A stretch of 64,000 nucleotides of DNA from Chondromyces crocatus (GTDB lineage Bacteria; Myxococcota_A; Polyangia; Polyangiales; Polyangiaceae). Below are positions 61,258-64,000 of this stretch, piece by piece. Under the pieces are notes generated by a model. It worked only from the letters and a program-made list of their open reading frames with translations, was not told the origin of the DNA and made no database searches. The translations under genes and the position numbers were made by a program. The stretch's first letter is position 1. Every line of letters begins with the position of its first letter. The DNA lies in NCBI RefSeq assembly GCF_001189295.1, contig NZ_CP012159.1:3140973-3204972 (forward strand), written 5' to 3'.

Positions 61258-62600
61258 GCGGCCTCCTGGAGCGGCTCCGGCTCGATGTCTGGCTGTGCAT
61301 CGCCGTCGATGTCGCCAGCGATCGGGATGCCGAACCTCACCGCGACCTGGCGCTCATCAACCCGCTTGCCGTAGGGGAGCAGCGCACGGTTGGCGTCCTC
61401 GATCGCCTTGGCCGCTGCGCTGATGGCCTCGGCTTCCGCTTTGAGATCTTGGGGCGGGCTCGTGTCCCATTCAACGGCCACCCCGGCATCGAGGGCGTCG
61501 GCCCCATGGTGTTCGTTCACGTAGGGGGGGAGCCCTTGGGTGTTCAGCGTGTGGGCGAGCCCCTCGCCATCCCCCTGAATGAGGTCGGCACGAATCGACT
61601 TATGAATATCGGCGTTGGCGAAACCGACTCCACCGCTTGTGGTAACGAGCTGGCCAGCGATCGCGATGATGGACTCTTCGTTGGCGGTCTGGATCGTGTC
61701 CTTGAAGACTTCAAAGCCGCGGCCGTTGGACTCGATGAGCTTGACGTCCCAGCCGACCGGAAGCTCGAAGACGGTATTCAGGCCCCAGGCGATGAGCCTC
61801 TCGATGAAGCCGCGGCGCTGTTGCTCGGTCGCACCGAGCGGCGCTACGGCTGCCCGCGCCGCGTTTGCCAATTTTGCCGAGTAGTTGTCGCGGTAGAGCA
61901 GCGCGTGCTCCTTGGCGATGTAAGCGCGACCAAGGGACGGCCAGAGGCCCTGGAGCCAAGGTTGGCTCTCGCCACCGGGACAATGCAGAATCCACCGACC
62001 GTCGCCTGGTGTAATGCGCTGAGGGCCAGTGACGGACTGATAGGACCAGCAGTCCTCATCCCATCGATACCGGAGCCATTCGGGATCGAGGCGGCGTAGG
62101 ACAGGGAACGGGCATCCCTCGACAGGGAGCAACTCACCGACCCCGATACCGAGGAGGATGCCGTCGGCGGCGAGGAGGGCGAGTTCCGCCGCCGGGAACA
62201 TCCGCTCGAAGACCCCCCTCCGACCTTCCCGGCCGGCGAGGCCCGAGACGATCGCCGGCTCTCCGGAAAAGCGGCGAGGGAGCCGTACGAGGCCCCCGGT
62301 GCGGGTGGACAGCACGCCGCGCAGGACCCCATCCCGGAGCAACGCCTTGCAGAGCTGTGCTGCCCGACTCAGGTCGCCCGTGTCCGCCTCGTGGATCCCC
62401 TTCTCGAGGTCGGCGAGATACCAGCGGGTGACGGTCGTCGGCGGAGGCGGCCGACGCGACCACCGCGACCAGAACCCCTTCTCGTCCTCCTCCTCGTCGC
62501 GTAGAGGCTGTGCGGCGCTCTGGGCGCGCCTCAAGGCTTCACCTTGGGCCTCGGCGGCCTGGAGCCCGAGGAGGGCCGTGACGGCGGCGCGGAGGCTCAT
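61254..62600 (-). CDS. portal protein (DUF935, Mu gp29-like)
   Basis: A 448-aa protein forming the DNA-entry ring. 'TRWYLADLEKGIHEADTGDL', 'LRRLDPEWLRYRWDEDCWSY', 'WILHCPGGESQPWLQGLWPS', 'VFELPVGWDVKLIESNGRGF', 'DADIHKSIRADLIQGDGEGL'-like stretches ('ANADIHKSIRADLIQGDGEG') and 'NTQGLPPYVNEHHGAD' are DUF935 features. The start at 62600 overlaps the terminase stop only if the terminase is read in the shifted frame, which supports the frameshift described there. Confidence 0.88.
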   Translation of the reverse strand: MSLRAAVTALLGLQAAEAQGEALRRAQSAAQPLRDEEEDEKGFWSRWSRRPPPPTTVTRWYLADLEKGIHEADTGDLSRAAQLCKALLRDGVLRGVLSTRTGGLVRLPRRFSGEPAIVSGLAGREGRRGVFERMFPAAELALLAADGILLGIGVGELLPVEGCPFPVLRRLDPEWLRYRWDEDCWSYQSVTGPQRITPGDGRWILHCPGGESQPWLQGLWPSLGRAYIAKEHALLYRDNYSAKLANAARAAVAPLGATEQQRRGFIERLIAWGLNTVFELPVGWDVKLIESNGRGFEVFKDTIQTANEESIIAIAGQLVTTSGGVGFANADIHKSIRADLIQGDGEGLAHTLNTQGLPPYVNEHHGADALDAGVAVEWDTSPPQDLKAEAEAISAAAKAIEDANRALLPYGKRVDERQVAVRFGIPIAGDIDGDAQPDIEPEPLQEAA

Positions 62601-63999
62601 CGCCGGCCTCCGAGCCCGCCGATGCTGGCGTAGGCGTCGAAGCCGCTTCGACCGTAGGCATCCGAGGCCCCTGCGCGCTCACGTTCGGCGGGGAAGTCCT
62701 CGTCCTCGTCCGGGGGCTGAAAGATCGATGGCTCCCAGGCGCAGAGGGCCAGCGCATCGGCGCGGTCCGGCGAACGCTTCAGCCGCTTCCGTAGCTCGTC
62801 TTTGGACTCGACCTTACGCCGTTGGCGTACGTCGAACTCGAACTTGGGGCGACGAGCTCCGCGGCGAGCTTGGCATCCTCTGGGATGGCGCCCCCTTCCC
62901 TGAGCCAGTCACGCAGAGCAAACCAGAGCTGGTCCCGCAGCAGCGGGAACTCCCCCGGGAGCCGGGAGCGTTCCGCGACATTGACGGGGATGACCTCGAT
63001 TTCCTCTTGGTAAGCGTGGAGGTGCCCCACGACGCGGATGCCGATTCCACCGCAAGCGTCCACCTTGACCGCTGCCTTGGGCTCCCGCGGGGACCGATGC
63101 CGCCGCACCACCTGCACGACATGCGCCGCAAGGGTCGGCTCATTGAGGCCGTTCCAGGCGACGACCTCAAGCGCCTTGCTGCCGCGGCGCGGGATGGCCA
63201 CCGAATCGTCATCCCCAAACCGGGCGACGTCGACGCCAACATGGAGGCGTCCCTCGGCCCTCGTGTCGTGCCAGCGCTCCTCGGCTTCATCGACGAGGTA
63301 GAGGGGGATGACGGTGCTCGCGTCCTGCCGTGCGAAGTTGCCCCGCACGCGGACCTGAAACAGCGCTGACTCCTCGCCCCATTCCCGGCGCTTCTCCTCC
63401 ACCCATTCACGCGCGGCGAGACCAGGGATCACCATCTCGCCCCGGAGGACGTTGGGGCTCTCTTCGCTCGAAATCGTGAACGTCCTGTAGAACTCGCGCT
63501 TGTCGCTGTGCGACCGGAAGAACTCTCCCTCCACCCGGGTCGGGTTGCCGAGCATGAGCACCCGAGCGCCGCCTGCTCTGTTGCCCTCGATGGCCTCAAA
63601 GATGAGGTCGGGGATGCCGCTCGCCTCGTCGAGGATGTAGAGCAGGTTGCGGCCCGAAATGCCCGCGACCGCCTCGGCCTCTTTGGCCGTAAAGCCAACG
63701 ACCTCCCGGAAGTCCTTGGATCGGAGGCCGGTACGCGCCAGATCGTGCAAGTTGCCGTCGACCGGATGGCGCGCTTGAGCGTGGAGCATCCGCAGCTCTC
63801 GCCAGAGGATCTGGTTGACCTGTCGGTCGGTAACCGATGACAGGATCACCCGTGCGTCGGGAAAACAGCAGTAAAACCAGAGTGCCGCGCCCGCACCGAG
63901 GTTGCTCTTGCCGACCTTATGCCCGCTCTTGACGGACACTCGCGCGCGTTCGGGGACGAGCGCCTCCAGGACCTCGGCTTGCCTGTGCCAGGGCTCCAC
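62597..63999 (-). pseudogene. phage terminase large subunit with a one-base frameshift (5' end cut by window)
   Basis: The ATPase domain has Walker A 'VKSGHKVGKSNLGA', Walker B 'LLYILDEAS' and a coupling 'LGNPTRVEGEFFRS'. The RNase H-like nuclease has 'LHVGVDVARFGDDDS' and 'VKVDACGGIGIRVV'. The read frame ends early in a spurious tail after AELVAP. Beyond a C4 run (plus-strand GGGG, 62846-62849) the -1 frame continues 'KFEFDVRQRRKVESKDELRK' + 'RLKRSPDRADALALCAW', the conserved terminase end, to a TGA that overlaps the portal ATG. So a C appears to be missing: a mutation, a programmed slip or a sequence error. The N-terminus lies beyond 64000. Confidence 0.8.
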
Positions 64000-64000
64000 G

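Larger units (their letters stand above)
47317..64000 (-). mobile_element. Mu-like prophage, structural (late) gene module
   Basis: Eighteen tightly packed minus-strand genes, from terminase at the right edge to tail-end genes at 47317, follow the Mu order: large terminase, portal (DUF935), protease (gpI), gpT-like capsid, gp36/gp37-type connectors, sheath, tube, tail chaperone with frameshift, tape measure, hub, spike, gp46, gp47, gp48. A MuF-type head gene is absent between portal and protease. Integrase or transposase, repressor and lysis genes are not in the window, so its mode of insertion is not shown. Composition is close to the host's, suggesting long residence or a host-adapted phage. 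Confidence 0.9.

Noticed and set aside
47317..64000. Headless R-type tailocin instead of a prophage
   Set aside because: Terminase, portal, protease and capsid genes are all present in order.

Overview
The window is very GC-rich (strong G/C third-position bias, long spurious antisense reading frames) and carries hallmark content of a myxobacterium: a DUF2169 protein, many lipoproteins with Gly/Ser-rich linkers, a P-domain lipoprotein, an ECF sigma factor with a large C-terminal extension, STAS-type regulators and a large polyketide locus. A Myxococcota host, most likely Polyangiales (Sorangium/Polyangium-like), is my inference; no rRNA or full tRNA is present to prove it.

Layout. (1) 1-10.9 kb: DUF2169 protein, a 32-bp minisatellite, a tandemly duplicated EF-hand gene, lipoproteins, two decayed small genes (one with an in-frame amber codon) and a GST-like protein. 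(2) 10.9-20.8 kb: regulatory and housekeeping genes (PAS-STAS protein, HhH/P-domain lipoprotein, SDR, two paralogous small proteins that faintly resemble ADP-ribosyltransferases, a STAS-like protein, a methyltransferase, an AtoE-type transporter, an ECF42-like sigma factor and a MarR protein with a basic low-complexity tail). (3) 20.8-38.4 kb: a biosynthetic locus. A 2173-aa iterative synthase (hotdog thioesterase, AT, KS, Cys-less KS, KR, DH) has no carrier domain of its own. It is followed by a phosphopantetheinyl transferase and a separate ACP / degenerate ACP / FabL-like reductase protein, then a P450 and two SDRs. Across a ferrochelatase and a TetR gene lie a Baeyer-Villiger-type monooxygenase and a beta-propeller lipoprotein. 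The TetR/monooxygenase divergent region has two matching 22-bp palindromes. Together these suggest a reduced, oxidatively tailored polyketide or fatty-acid-like product.

(4) 38.4-47.3 kb: an AT-richer accessory island with IS66-type remnants, small hypothetical genes, a HEAT-repeat protein, a 3'-end fragment of a tRNA/tmRNA (probable attachment-site scar), a Trypco2-like gene and a compact four-gene operon: EACC1-like protein, caspase-like protease, small UvrD-type helicase and an unknown 485-aa protein. The operon looks like a caspase-effector conflict (anti-phage/suicide) system. (5) 47.3-64 kb: the late genes of a contractile-tailed Mu-like prophage on the minus strand (terminase, portal, protease, gpT-like capsid, sheath, tube, tail chaperone with a -1 slippery site, tape measure, baseplate, tail end). 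The terminase gene has a one-base frameshift. The conflict operon abuts the distal end of the phage tail genes, convergently, so it may be prophage cargo.
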